64,000 nucleotides of DNA from Rhizobium sp. BK196 (GCF_014193255.1 NZ_JACHZB010000007.1:1-64000); one strand, 5' to 3'. Shown: positions 26,972-36,612, counted from the first letter of the stretch. Numbers and translations: made by a program. Notes: generated from the letters alone by a model not told the origin.

Positions 26972-27373
26972 GTGGGCCTGATCGTCTATTATTCCAGCCG
27001 GTCGGAGAATACCCATCGTTTCGTCGAGAAGCTGGGACTGCGCGCGGCGCGCATTCCCGTAGGCGCTGAAGACATCCACATTCGCGAACCCTTTGTGCTG
27101 ATCTCGCCCACTTATTGCGGGGACGGCGGAAAAGGAGCCGTGCCCAAACAGGTGATCCGTTTCCTCAACAATGCGGAAAACCGCTCCAACATCCGCGGCG
27201 TCATTGCTGCGGGCAACAGCAATTTCGGCGAGACCTACGGGCTTGCCGGCGACGTAATCTCGCAGAAGTGCCAGGTGCCTTACCTCTACCGGTTCGAGCT
27301 CCTGGGGACTGCCGAGGATGTCGCCAATGTCAAAGACGGGATGGGACGATTTTGGACACGGGGACAAACCTGA
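26972..27373 (+). CDS. nrdI: Flavodoxin-like protein NrdI
   Basis: A 133-residue flavodoxin-like protein that activates the Mn cofactor of NrdF. The FMN-binding start LIVYYSSRSENTHRF and the later AGNSNFGETYGLAGD are typical. It uses a GTG start at 26972, 13 bases after nrdH, with GGAGAAGAG before it. Its 3' end overlaps the proposed nrdE start by 22 bases. Confidence 0.95.
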   Translation: MGLIVYYSSRSENTHRFVEKLGLRAARIPVGAEDIHIREPFVLISPTYCGDGGKGAVPKQVIRFLNNAENRSNIRGVIAAGNSNFGETYGLAGDVISQKCQVPYLYRFELLGTAEDVANVKDGMGRFWTRGQT

Positions 27374-29520
27374 CGCGGGATGCGGTCGCCAAGCCTCTGA
27401 AGGCCTTGGAAGCGCTCGATTATCACGCGCTGAACGCGATGCTGAACCTCTATGACGATGAGGGCAAGATCCAGCTCGACAAGGACCGCATGGCGGCCAA
27501 GCAGTATTTCCTGCAGCATGTGAACCAGAACACGGTGTTCTTCCATAATCTCCGGGAGAAGCTCGATTATCTGGTCACCGAAGGCTATTACGAGCAGGAA
27601 GTCCTCGACCAGTATTCGTTCAATTTCGTCCGCGACCTGTTCGACGAAGCCTATGCCAAGAAGTTTCGTTTCCCGACCTTCCTCGGCGCCTTCAAATATT
27701 ATACCAGCTATACGCTGAAGACCTTCGACGGAAAGCGCTACCTGGAGCGCTATGAAGACCGTATCTGCATGGTGGCGCTGGCGCTGGCCGAAGGCAATGA
27801 ACAGCTGGCACGCGATCTGATGGAAGAGATCATTGCCGGCCGTTTTCAGCCGGCAACGCCGACCTTCCTCAATGCCGGCAAGAAGCAGCGTGGCGAACTC
27901 GTCTCCTGCTTCCTGCTGCGTGTCGAAGACAATATGGAATCGATAGGCCGCTCCATCAATTCGGCGCTGCAGCTGTCCAAGCGTGGCGGTGGCGTTGCGC
28001 TTTCCTTGACGAACATCCGCGAGGCCGGTGCGCCGATCAAGCAGATCGAGAACCAGTCTTCCGGCATCATCCCCGTGATGAAGCTGCTGGAAGACTCGTT
28101 CTCCTATGCCAACCAGCTCGGCGCGCGGCAGGGGGCGGGTGCCGTCTATCTCAACGCCCATCACCCCGACATCATGCGCTTCCTCGATACGAAGCGCGAA
28201 AATGCCGACGAGAAGATCCGCATCAAGACGCTGTCGCTCGGCGTCGTCGTGCCTGATATCACTTTCGAACTCGCCAAGAACAACGAGGATATGTATCTCT
28301 TCTCGCCTTATGATGTGGAGCGGGTCTACGGCGTGCCCTTCACCGAGATATCGGTGACGGAAAAGTATCGCGAGATGGTGGCGGATGCCCGCATCACCAA
28401 GAAGAAAATTAAGGCACGCGAATTCTTCCAGGTGATCGCCGAGATCCAGTTCGAGAGTGGTTACCCCTACATCGTGTTCGAGGACACGGTGAACCGGGCA
28501 AATCCGATTGCCGGCCGCATCAGCATGAGCAACCTCTGCTCGGAAATCCTGCAGGTGAGCGAGGCCAGCGAATTCAACGACGATCTTTCCTACAAGCATC
28601 TCGGCAAGGATATCTCCTGCAATCTCGGTTCTTTGAACATCGCCATGGCGATGGATTCATCCGATTTCGGCAAGACGATTGAGACCGCGATCCGTGCACT
28701 GACCGCCGTTTCCGACATGAGCCATATCTCGTCGGTCCCCTCGATCGAGAAGGGCAATGACGACAGCCACGCGATCGGTCTCGGCCAGATGAACCTGCAT
28801 GGATACCTCGCCCGCGAGCGCATTCACTACGGTTCTGAAGAGGGCGTCGATTTCACCAATATTTATTTCTACACGGTGACCTACCACGCGCTGCGCGCCT
28901 CGAACCGTCTGGCGGTCGAGCGCGGTACGAGCTTCAAGGGCTTTGCAAACTCGAAATATGCCTCTGGCGAGTATTTCGACAAATATACGGAGCAGGAGTG
29001 GAAACCTGCCACCGAGAAGGTTCAGACGCTCTTTACCGATGCCGGCATTCATATTCCGACGCAGGAAGACTGGCTGGAGCTGAAGAAGGCCGTGATGGCT
29101 TCGGGCCTCTATAACCAGAACCTTCAGGCAGTGCCGCCGACGGGCTCGATCTCCTACATCAACCACTCGACCTCCTCGATCCATCCGATCGTCTCTAAGA
29201 TCGAGATCCGCAAGGAAGGCAAGATCGGCCGCGTCTACTATCCGGCGCCGTTCATGACCAACGACAACCTCGATTATTATGAGGACGCCTACGAGATCGG
29301 CGCGGAAAAGATCATCGACACCTATGCGGCTGCCACCCAGCATGTCGACCAGGGCCTGTCGCTGACGCTGTTCTTCCGCGATACGGCAACGACGCGCGAC
29401 ATCAACCGCGCCCAGATCTATGCCTGGAAGAAGGGTATCAAGACCATCTACTACATCCGCCTTCGCCAGATGGCGCTGTCCGGCACCGAGGTGCAGGGCT
29501 GCGTGTCTTGTACGCTTTGA
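27352..29520 (+). CDS. nrdE: Class Ib ribonucleoside-diphosphate reductase alpha subunit
   Basis: Catalytic subunit of about 722 residues. It shows YHALNAMLNLYD near the N-terminus, the first redox Cys in GELVSCFLL, the active-site block NLCSEIL, a late PPTGSISYI and the C-terminal VQGCVSCTL with the Cys pair reduced by NrdH. No ATG or GTG fits the N-terminus; a TTG at 27352 (LDTGTNLTRD) inside the end of nrdI is the best start, with GGGATGGGA upstream. An ATG further in would remove conserved sequence. It needs NrdF for its radical. Confidence 0.93.
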   Translation: MDTGTNLTRDAVAKPLKALEALDYHALNAMLNLYDDEGKIQLDKDRMAAKQYFLQHVNQNTVFFHNLREKLDYLVTEGYYEQEVLDQYSFNFVRDLFDEAYAKKFRFPTFLGAFKYYTSYTLKTFDGKRYLERYEDRICMVALALAEGNEQLARDLMEEIIAGRFQPATPTFLNAGKKQRGELVSCFLLRVEDNMESIGRSINSALQLSKRGGGVALSLTNIREAGAPIKQIENQSSGIIPVMKLLEDSFSYANQLGARQGAGAVYLNAHHPDIMRFLDTKRENADEKIRIKTLSLGVVVPDITFELAKNNEDMYLFSPYDVERVYGVPFTEISVTEKYREMVADARITKKKIKAREFFQVIAEIQFESGYPYIVFEDTVNRANPIAGRISMSNLCSEILQVSEASEFNDDLSYKHLGKDISCNLGSLNIAMAMDSSDFGKTIETAIRALTAVSDMSHISSVPSIEKGNDDSHAIGLGQMNLHGYLARERIHYGSEEGVDFTNIYFYTVTYHALRASNRLAVERGTSFKGFANSKYASGEYFDKYTEQEWKPATEKVQTLFTDAGIHIPTQEDWLELKKAVMASGLYNQNLQAVPPTGSISYINHSTSSIHPIVSKIEIRKEGKIGRVYYPAPFMTNDNLDYYEDAYEIGAEKIIDTYAAATQHVDQGLSLTLFFRDTATTRDINRAQIYAWKKGIKTIYYIRLRQMALSGTEVQGCVSCTL

Positions 29521-29555
29521 TTTTGGGCTGCTGGCCGAGAGTTTCGAGCTTGTAA

Positions 29556-29659
29556 CCCCCTCATCCGCCTGCCGGCACCTTCTCCCCGATGGGGAGAAGA
29601 GACAAGCCGGTTGCACGGCGCTCCCCTCTGCTCAGCGGGGAGAGGGCAGGGTGAGGGGG
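29556..29659 (+). repeat. Palindromic repeat between nrdE and nrdF
   Basis: A 104-base element bounded by CCCCCTCA (29556-29563) and TGAGGGGG (29652-29659). It contains the perfect hairpin CTTCTCCCC-GAT-GGGGAGAAG (29579-29599) and a second CTCCCC..GGGGAG hairpin near 29620-29643. The sequence type is widespread between genes in Rhizobiales. Here it sits inside an operon and separates two subunits of one enzyme. Confidence 0.85.
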
Positions 29660-29699
29660 CTCCGCATTCCGTTAGAATTTGTGGAAGAAAGACCACCCA

Positions 29700-30674
29700 A
29701 TGAACATATCCATCAAGCCGGTCAGCCGCGTGCGCGCCATCAACTGGAACCGTATCGAAGACGACAAGGATCTCGAAGTCTGGAACCGGCTGACCGGCAA
29801 TTTCTGGCTGCCGGAAAAGGTGCCACTGTCTAACGACATTCCATCGTGGGGAACGCTGACACCGGTCGAGCAGCAGCTGACGATCCGCGTCTTCACAGGG
29901 CTGACGCTGCTCGACACGATCCAGAACGGTGTCGGTTCCGTCAAGCTGATGGCAGATGTGGTCACGCCGCATGAGGAGGCGGTGCTATCCAACATCTCCT
30001 TCATGGAGGCAGTGCATGCGCGCTCCTATTCGTCGATTTTCTCGACGCTCTGCCTGACGCCCGATGTCGACGATGCTTATCGCTGGTCCGAGGAGAACGA
30101 GTTCCTGCAGCGTAAAGCGGCCCTGATCATGGAACACTACGCTTCCGGCGATGCGCTGAAGAAGAAGGTTGCCAGCGTCTTCCTCGAAAGCTTTCTCTTC
30201 TATTCCGGCTTCTATCTGCCGATGTACTGGTCGAGCCGCGCAAAGCTGACCAACACGGCCGACATGATCCGCCTCATCATCCGCGACGAGGCCGTGCATG
30301 GCTATTACATTGGCTACAAGTTCCAGCGCGGACTTGAAAAGCTCTCCGAAGAGCGCCGCCAGGAGATCAAGGACTTTGCCTTTGACCTGCTGCTCGAGCT
30401 CTACGACAACGAAGCGAAATATACTGAAGCGCTCTACGATGGCGTCGGGCTGACCGAGGACGTCAAGAAGTTCCTGCATTACAATGCCAATAAGGCGCTG
30501 ATGAACCTTGGCTATGAGGCGCTGTTCCCGGCCGAAGCCTGCAAGGTGAATCCGGCGATCCTGTCTGCGCTTTCGCCGAATGCCGACGAGAACCACGACT
30601 TCTTCTCGGGTTCCGGCTCCTCCTATGTCATCGGCAAGGCGGTGGCGACCGAAGACGAAGACTGGGATTTCTGA
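29700..30674 (+). CDS. nrdF: Class Ib ribonucleoside-diphosphate reductase beta subunit
   Basis: Di-metal radical subunit of 324 residues. The metal ligands appear in SFMEAVHARSYS and IIRDEAVHGYYIG (E..H patterns) and in LESFLFYSGF. The C-terminus DEDWDF is the tail that docks on NrdE. The ATG at 29700 follows GGAAGAAAG; a TTG at 29679 is possible but less likely. It is separated from nrdE by 179 bases holding a palindromic repeat, so its level may differ from that of nrdE. Confidence 0.96.
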   Translation: MNISIKPVSRVRAINWNRIEDDKDLEVWNRLTGNFWLPEKVPLSNDIPSWGTLTPVEQQLTIRVFTGLTLLDTIQNGVGSVKLMADVVTPHEEAVLSNISFMEAVHARSYSSIFSTLCLTPDVDDAYRWSEENEFLQRKAALIMEHYASGDALKKKVASVFLESFLFYSGFYLPMYWSSRAKLTNTADMIRLIIRDEAVHGYYIGYKFQRGLEKLSEERRQEIKDFAFDLLLELYDNEAKYTEALYDGVGLTEDVKKFLHYNANKALMNLGYEALFPAEACKVNPAILSALSPNADENHDFFSGSGSSYVIGKAVATEDEDWDF

Positions 30675-30717
30675 GGTTTAACTTTACGAAGCCTCTTATC
30701 ATTCGGCCCGCTATCGC

Positions 30718-30750
30718 CCACATTCAGCGCGATGTATTCGTTGAATGTGG
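30718..30750 (+). promoter_or_regulatory. Inverted repeat before the first adenylate cyclase gene
   Basis: CCACATTCA (30718-30726) and TGAATGTGG (30742-30750) form a perfect 9-bp inverted repeat around 15 bases, ending 18 bases before the cyclase ATG. It may be an operator, or a leader hairpin ending nrdF transcripts; there is no T run directly after it, though TTTTTTT follows at 30762. Confidence 0.5.
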
Positions 30751-30768
30751 CGTAACGGGAGTTTTTTT

Positions 30769-32016
30769 ATGAAGCCCTCTTTCGAAGCGATTGATCCGGC
30801 AGGCGAAGCTGCCGAAGGTGTCTGGCCGATCCGCAGACGCCGAATTCTCGACTGGCTGATCAACGAGACCCGCAGCGAGCGTTTCATCGACAATATCCTG
30901 GTAGAGATGTGCAAGCGGCTGCTTGCAGCAGGCGTGCCGGTGAACCGGTCCAGCCTGCATTTCCGCACCAACCATCCGCAATGGATCGGCGCCCGCATCC
31001 TGTGGGTGGAAGGTATGGAAGAGGCAAAGATCAACACTTTTGCCTATGGGGTGGAAACCACGCCGCAATTCCTCAACAGCCCGGTCAACGAGATCCATAG
31101 CGGCGCCAACGAGGTGCGAAAGAACCTGGAGGATTTATGGGAAGGCGACGACTATCCCTTCTATCAGGAACTGCGCGACGACGGCTATTCCGAATATATC
31201 GCCTGGCCGATCGATCACACATTCGATAAGCGCCATGTCGTCACCTTCTCGACCAGTCGGCCGGGTGGTTTTACCAGCGAACACGTGGATTTCCTGCGCG
31301 ATCTGCTGCCGGCTCTCACTCTCGTCAGCGAGATCCGGCTCAAGAACATCATGGCGCGCACACTGCTGCAGACTTATGTCGGACCGCATGCGAGCGAACA
31401 AATTCTCTCTGGCGTCATCACCCGCGGCAGCGGTGCGACCGTCGGCGCGGCGATCATGATCTGCGACCTGCGGGACTTTACGGCGATATCCGATCTCTGG
31501 CCACGCGATGACGTCATCCACCTGCTCAACGACTATTTCGATGCCATGTCCGATCCGATCGAGCGGCATGGCGGCGAGATCCTGAAATTCATGGGTGATG
31601 GATTGCTGGCGATCTTCCCGCTATCAAAGCCCTCGGCCTGCGAGGATCTTCTGATGGCCATCAGGGAGGGGCAGGAAGCAATGGCGCTACTCAATGAGGA
31701 ACACCAGCGCATGGGACGCGAACCTCTGCGCTACGGTGTTGGCGTACATGTCGGTGATGTCATGTACGGTAATATAGGCTCGCGTCGGCGGCTGGATTTC
31801 ACCGTCATTGGGCCGGCGGTCAATGTTGCCTCGAGGCTCGAAGCGCTGACCAAAGAGGTGAAGCGACCGGTGCTCTTGTCGCGTGCTTTCGTCGAAATGG
31901 CGACCTGCACGGAAGAAATGGAAGATCTCGGCAGCTTTCCGTTGCGGGGACTCGGAGAGCCGGTCGATGTCTTTGCTTTCCGCGATAAGCCGACAGCCGG
32001 TCGTGACGCGGCTTAG
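30769..32016 (+). CDS. Class III adenylate cyclase (soluble)
   Basis: A 415-residue protein without membrane segments. Residues about 1-210 are a GAF-like or uncharacterised sensor region. The C-terminal half is a class III cyclase domain: metal Asp in MICDLRDFTAISD and MGDGLLAIF, Lys in GGEILKFMGDG and Asp in RLDFTVIGPAVNVASRLE, which specify adenine. Start at 30769 follows GGGAG. It is paralogous to the cyclase at 48.7 kb. Its stop overlaps the stop of the convergent LacI gene (shared TTAG). Confidence 0.9.
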   Translation: MKPSFEAIDPAGEAAEGVWPIRRRRILDWLINETRSERFIDNILVEMCKRLLAAGVPVNRSSLHFRTNHPQWIGARILWVEGMEEAKINTFAYGVETTPQFLNSPVNEIHSGANEVRKNLEDLWEGDDYPFYQELRDDGYSEYIAWPIDHTFDKRHVVTFSTSRPGGFTSEHVDFLRDLLPALTLVSEIRLKNIMARTLLQTYVGPHASEQILSGVITRGSGATVGAAIMICDLRDFTAISDLWPRDDVIHLLNDYFDAMSDPIERHGGEILKFMGDGLLAIFPLSKPSACEDLLMAIREGQEAMALLNEEHQRMGREPLRYGVGVHVGDVMYGNIGSRRRLDFTVIGPAVNVASRLEALTKEVKRPVLLSRAFVEMATCTEEMEDLGSFPLRGLGEPVDVFAFRDKPTAGRDAA

Positions 32017-33074
32017 GCCACTGGAAAATTGATCTGCGGCGGCAGGAGCAGGTTCGGGCTGTCTGCGCCCGGATTGCTGATGCGCTGAAGAAGCATCTGG
32101 CCGAGATGTTCGCCGGCCTCGACCAGATCCTCATAAATAGTGTCGATCTTCGGCTGAAGATGCGTGAGGAGATGCGACGTCTCCTTGGCGACGATATCGT
32201 AGTCCTTAGTCAGAATGCGGCCCGCATCACCCATGGCGCTGACAAGCGCCAGTGCGGAAACCTCGCCCGGGCAGACAAAACCGTCGGGAACATCGGGTGC
32301 GGCGGCGCGGGCGCGGAAGAAATCTCTTATCTCGTTGGCCGGTGAATCGAGCGTGACCGCTTCCGATATTTCATAGGCGACGCCCGCCTCGCGCACGGCG
32401 GTCATGAAGCCATGAAGGATGTGCTGACTGAAGGTCAGCCGCTTCGGCGGCATGACGACCGTGACCCTTTTCCTTCCCTTGGCGATCAGGCGCCGGGTGG
32501 CTTCGTAGGCGAAGGCATAATTGTCGTAATCGACGTAAGGGTGCGGTGTCGAAAACTCGGTGCGGCCGTGAGACACGAAGGGAAAGCCAACCTCCTGCAG
32601 CATCCGCACCCTCGCATCGAAGGGTTCTGTCCGCGTGAAGATCAGGCCATCGGCGAAATTGTTGCGGACGATATATTCCGCCGCTTCGAGATCCGTTGTC
32701 GACAAGAAGTTCGGGGCGACGACGAGGTGATAGGATGTCTCTTTCAACGCCTTGGCAATGCCGTACATGATCGCGGTGCCGAAGCCGACCACTTCCTGAT
32801 GCGGATCGAGAAGGATGCTGATGACATTGGTGCGGCCCGTCTTGAGGCGCTGAGCAGCCCGATCGGGCAGGTAGCCGATCTCGCGGGCAATGCGATGGAC
32901 GCGCTCGCGCGTCTCAACCGATATTTGCGGCGCGTCGCTGAGTGCGCGCGAAACCGTCGTCACCGCGAGACCGGTCAATGTCGCGATGGTACGCAAGGTT
33001 GGCTTGCCGCGCTTTTGCGCACCATCCGGATTTTCACCGCGTTGCAGTTGGGACGATTCGGTCACTGGGGACAT
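32013..33074 (-). CDS. LacI family transcriptional regulator
   Basis: A 353-residue LacI-family repressor. The N-terminal helix-turn-helix is LRTIATLTGLAVTTVSRAL with hinge YLPDRAAQRLKTGRT, and the rest is a periplasmic-binding-like sugar sensor. Start at 33074 (MSPVTESS) was preferred to 33125; the extra residues lie before any conserved sequence. It diverges from a CUT1 sugar ABC operon and probably represses it; two candidate operators lie between. Confidence 0.9.
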   Translation of the reverse strand: MSPVTESSQLQRGENPDGAQKRGKPTLRTIATLTGLAVTTVSRALSDAPQISVETRERVHRIAREIGYLPDRAAQRLKTGRTNVISILLDPHQEVVGFGTAIMYGIAKALKETSYHLVVAPNFLSTTDLEAAEYIVRNNFADGLIFTRTEPFDARVRMLQEVGFPFVSHGRTEFSTPHPYVDYDNYAFAYEATRRLIAKGRKRVTVVMPPKRLTFSQHILHGFMTAVREAGVAYEISEAVTLDSPANEIRDFFRARAAAPDVPDGFVCPGEVSALALVSAMGDAGRILTKDYDIVAKETSHLLTHLQPKIDTIYEDLVEAGEHLGQMLLQRISNPGADSPNLLLPPQINFPVA

Positions 33075-33129
33075 TCCATGCTGGATTGCGGCTACAATAA
33101 CACGATGAAACCGGCACGCAATCAATCAA

Positions 33130-33265
33130 TGCAAACGATTTAAATTTTTACGGTTTCTTAGGCGATTAGGAAAAATTCAAATAAAATCAACACTTATCGA
33201 ACTAATCATATTTTTCTCGGGAGTCGAGGAAGGACTTGACGTAACCGCGTTTATAACGTTTTAAA
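33130..33265 (+). promoter_or_regulatory. Divergent promoter region with two candidate LacI operators
   Basis: Between the LacI gene and the binding-protein gene (304 bases) lie TGCAAACGATTTAAA at 33130-33144 and the near-palindrome TTTATAACGTTTTAAA at 33250-33265, centred on CG as LacI-family sites are. The second matches its own reverse complement at 14 of 16 positions. A direct repeat TAACCGCG flanks it. No clear -35/-10 was chosen. Confidence 0.55.
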
Positions 33266-33378
33266 TTGTTAACCGCGCTGGGAGGTGCGGTGTAATGTGG
33301 TGTCTGGCTGCCCTCACGGCGGAAGACATCCGGCGGTCGAGGTGGGTCTCGCCGCCGCTTACGAACGGGAGGATATTC

Positions 33379-34638
33379 ATGCGCAAGTTTTTGAGCTCGG
33401 CAGCTCTTGCTGTCGTGATGATGGCTGGTTTCGGCAGCGCTCATGCAGCCGACGTCAAGGAAGTTCAGATGCTGCACTGGTGGACGTCGGGCGGCGAAGC
33501 CGCGGCGCTCAACGTGCTGAAGCAGGACCTTGCCAAGGAAGGTTTTGCCTGGAAGGACGTTCCGGTCGCGGGCGGTGGCGGTGACGCAGCCATGACCGCG
33601 CTGAAGGCGATGGTTGCCGCGGGCACCTACCCGACCGCTTCTCAGATGCTCGGCTATACCGTTCTCGACTATGCCCAGGCTGGCGTCATGGGCGACCTGA
33701 CCGAGACGGCCAAGAAAGAGGGCTGGGACAAGTCCGTTCCGGCAGCACTGCAGAAGTTCTCCGTCTATGACGGCAAGTGGGTCGCAGCACCTGTTAACGT
33801 TCACTCCGTCAACTGGCTGTGGATCAACAAGTCGGTCATGGACAAGATCGGCGGCACACAGCCGAAGACCTTCGACGACCTGATCGCCCTGCTCGACAAG
33901 GCAAAGGCAGCCGGTGTCATCCCGCTCGCCCTCGGCGGTCAGAACTGGCAGGAAGCCACGATGTTCGACTCCATCGTGCTGTCGACCGGCGGTCCGGAAT
34001 TCTACAAGAAGGCTTTCAACGACCTCGACGAGGAATCGCTGAAGTCCGACACGATGAAGAAGTCCTTCGATAACCTCGCCAAGATCATCAAGTATGTCGA
34101 TCCGAACTTCTCGGGCCGCGACTGGAACCTGGCGACCGCCATGGTCATCAAGGGCGACGCTCTGGTGCAGGTCATGGGTGACTGGGCGAAGGGCGAATTC
34201 GTTGCCGCCAAGAAGAAGCCGAATACCGATTTCCTGTGCTATCGCTTCCCGGGTACCGACGGCAGCGTGGTCTACAACTCCGACATGTTCGGCATGTTCA
34301 ACGTTCCTGACGACCGCAAGGCCGCTCAGGTGGCGCTTGCCAAGGCTACGCTTTCCAAAAGCTTCCAGTCCGCCTTCAACGTCGTCAAGGGTTCGGTTCC
34401 GGCCCGTACCGACGTTTCGGATAAGGATTTCGATGCTTGCGGCAAGAAGGGCATTGCCGACCTGAAGGCCGCCAACGAAGGCGGCACGCTGTTCGGCTCG
34501 CTCGCTCAGGGTTATGGTGCTCCTCCGGCGATCGCCAACGCCTATAAGGACGTTGTCTCGAAGTTCGTCCATGGTCAGATCAAGACCTCCGACGAAGCTG
34601 TTACCCAGCTCGTTCAGGCTATCGACGACGCTCGCTAA
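33379..34638 (+). CDS. CUT1 sugar ABC transporter substrate-binding protein
   Basis: A 419-residue extracellular binding protein with a signal peptide (MRKFLSSAALAVVMMAGF, cleaved near AHA-ADV). The mature start VQMLHWWTSGGEAAALN is typical of the glucose/mannose and disaccharide type of CUT1 binders. The ATG at 33379 follows GGGAGG; the ORF extension to 33295 is not supported. First gene of a binding protein-permease-permease-ATPase operon. The ligand is not determined; the downstream GH2 gene is on the other strand. Confidence 0.93.
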   Translation: MRKFLSSAALAVVMMAGFGSAHAADVKEVQMLHWWTSGGEAAALNVLKQDLAKEGFAWKDVPVAGGGGDAAMTALKAMVAAGTYPTASQMLGYTVLDYAQAGVMGDLTETAKKEGWDKSVPAALQKFSVYDGKWVAAPVNVHSVNWLWINKSVMDKIGGTQPKTFDDLIALLDKAKAAGVIPLALGGQNWQEATMFDSIVLSTGGPEFYKKAFNDLDEESLKSDTMKKSFDNLAKIIKYVDPNFSGRDWNLATAMVIKGDALVQVMGDWAKGEFVAAKKKPNTDFLCYRFPGTDGSVVYNSDMFGMFNVPDDRKAAQVALAKATLSKSFQSAFNVVKGSVPARTDVSDKDFDACGKKGIADLKAANEGGTLFGSLAQGYGAPPAIANAYKDVVSKFVHGQIKTSDEAVTQLVQAIDDAR

Positions 34639-34651
34639 TTCTAACGACAAA

Positions 34652-34679
34652 GGCTTTCCCGCACCCTTGCGGGGAAGCC
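34652..34679 (+). other. Intercistronic hairpin after the first CUT1 binding-protein gene
   Basis: GGCTTTCCCGCA (34652-34663) pairs with TGCGGGGAAGCC (34668-34679) over the loop CCCT, 12 bp with one G-U. There is no T tract. It is in the same relative place as hairpins after the other two binding-protein genes. Confidence 0.75.
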
Positions 34680-34711
34680 ACGGCCCTGCCGCGCGGGGAG
34701 GAGATGATCAC

Positions 34712-35665
34712 ATGAGCACAGTTGCGACCACGGATCCGGTCCTGACATCGAAACCCTCAACCCGCACGTCCATTCGCGGCCGACTGCAGGATGCATTGCC
34801 GAAGATCGTGCTGGCGCCGAGTTTTCTGATCACCGTGATCTTCGTCTACGGCTTCATCGTCTGGACGGCCTATCTCTCCTTCACCAATTCCAAGACCTTT
34901 CCGTCCTATGCAATCACGGGCGCGCGCGCTTATCAGCGGCTCTGGCGCTGGACCTTCGAAAGCGATCCGCCGTCCTCCTGGTACACATCAATCACCAATA
35001 TGGGGATCTTCGGTTTCCTCTACATCTTCATCTGTCTGGGGCTCGGCCTGCTGCTTGCGATCCTTCTCGACCAGAAGATCCGTGGCGAAGGCATCCTGCG
35101 GCCGATCTTCCTCTATCCGATGGCGCTGTCCTTCATCGTGACGGGAGTTGCCTGGAAGTGGTTCCTCGATCCGGGCCTCGGGCTCGAGCAAACGTTGCAT
35201 CACTTTGGCTGGACGAGCTTCCATTTCGATTGGATCAAGAACAAGGATTTCGTCATCTACACCGTCGTCATCGCCGGTGTCTGGCAAGCCTCCGGCTTCG
35301 TCATGGCGATGTTCCTCGCCGGCTTGCGTGGCATCGACGGCGAAATCATGAAGGCTGCGCAGATCGACGGCGCATCGCCCTTCCAGATGTACCGGCGTAT
35401 CGTCATTCCGATGCTGCGGCCGATCTTTCTGTCGGCCTTCATCGTGCTCGCGCATATGGCGATCAAATCCTATGACCTTGTCGTAGCCCTGACCTCAGGC
35501 GGGCCGGGTGGCTCCGCATGGCTGCCGTCCAACTTCATGTACGAATACACCTTCAAGCGGAATGAAATGGCGGTTGGTTCGGCAAGCGCCATCATCATGC
35601 TGATGACCATCTCGGCGATCATCGTGCCCTATCTCTATTCCGAGCTCAGGGAGAAGGCGCGATGA
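34712..35665 (+). CDS. CUT1 sugar ABC transporter permease (MalF-like)
   Basis: A 317-residue membrane protein with six main hydrophobic segments. The coupling-loop EAA motif reads EIMKAAQIDGASPFQMYRRI near residue 212. The ATG at 34712 follows GGGGAGGAG. The stop overlaps the start of the second permease gene by 4 bases (ATGA), so translation is coupled. Confidence 0.94.
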   Translation: MSTVATTDPVLTSKPSTRTSIRGRLQDALPKIVLAPSFLITVIFVYGFIVWTAYLSFTNSKTFPSYAITGARAYQRLWRWTFESDPPSSWYTSITNMGIFGFLYIFICLGLGLLLAILLDQKIRGEGILRPIFLYPMALSFIVTGVAWKWFLDPGLGLEQTLHHFGWTSFHFDWIKNKDFVIYTVVIAGVWQASGFVMAMFLAGLRGIDGEIMKAAQIDGASPFQMYRRIVIPMLRPIFLSAFIVLAHMAIKSYDLVVALTSGGPGGSAWLPSNFMYEYTFKRNEMAVGSASAIIMLMTISAIIVPYLYSELREKAR

Positions 35666-36609
35666 GCAGCGTTACCTCTTCTGAGATTGCATCCTCGCAA
35701 GGCGGCAATAGCGGCCGCTGGATCGGGCGCGTCATCATCTACGGCCTGTTGCTGATCTTTGCTGTTCTCTACCTGATGCCGCTCTTCGTCATGCTGACGA
35801 CTTCGTTCAAGACCATGGACGAGATCCAGAACGGCAATATGCTGGCGCTGCCGCAGTCACCGACGTTCGATGCCTGGTTCAAGGCCTGGGGCGAGGCCTG
35901 CGTCGGCCTTACCTGCGCCGGCATCAAGGGCTATTTCTGGAATTCGATCAAGATGGTCGTGCCGGCAGTGGCGATCTCGACCATTCTCGGCGCACTCAAC
36001 GGCTATGTGCTGACCAAGTGGCGCTTCCCTGGCCATACGCTGGTCTTCGGCCTGATGCTCTTTGCCTGTTTCATCCCGTTCCAGTCGGTGCTGCTGCCGA
36101 TGGCGACTATTCTCGGTTCGCTCGGCCGTTTCGGCACCACGCTGCAGAATGCAACGGGTTTCAGCTTCGGTTTCGGCAATCCGACTGTAAACCTCGTCTT
36201 CGTGCACGTGGTTTACGGCCTCGGCTTCACGACGCTGTTCTTCCGCAATTTCTATGAGGCGTTTCCGACGGAGCTCGTGAAGGCCGCGCAGGTGGATGGC
36301 GCCAGCTTCTTTCAGATCTTCCGCCGCATCATGCTGCCGAATTCGCTGCCGATCATCGTGGTGACAGTCATCTACCAGTTCACCAATATCTGGAACGACT
36401 TCCTCTTCGCCTCGGCCTATGCCGGCACCGGCGATTCCATGCCGATGACGGTGGCGCTCAACAACGTCGTCAATACCTCGACCGGCGTGGTCGAATACAA
36501 TGTCAACATGGCTGCGGCGATGATCGCGGCCGTTCCTACGCTCATCGTCTATATCCTCGCCGGCCGCTATTTCGTGCGCGGTCTGATGGCGGGCGCCGTC
36601 AAAGGGTGA
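35662..36609 (+). CDS. CUT1 sugar ABC transporter permease (MalG-like)
   Basis: A 315-residue partner permease with six hydrophobic segments and the EAA-loop ELVKAAQVDGASFFQIFRRI near residue 208. It forms a heterodimer with the product of the preceding gene. It is followed 3 bases later by the ATPase gene. Confidence 0.94.
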   Translation: MSSVTSSEIASSQGGNSGRWIGRVIIYGLLLIFAVLYLMPLFVMLTTSFKTMDEIQNGNMLALPQSPTFDAWFKAWGEACVGLTCAGIKGYFWNSIKMVVPAVAISTILGALNGYVLTKWRFPGHTLVFGLMLFACFIPFQSVLLPMATILGSLGRFGTTLQNATGFSFGFGNPTVNLVFVHVVYGLGFTTLFFRNFYEAFPTELVKAAQVDGASFFQIFRRIMLPNSLPIIVVTVIYQFTNIWNDFLFASAYAGTGDSMPMTVALNNVVNTSTGVVEYNVNMAAAMIAAVPTLIVYILAGRYFVRGLMAGAVKG

Positions 36610-36612
36610 TCC

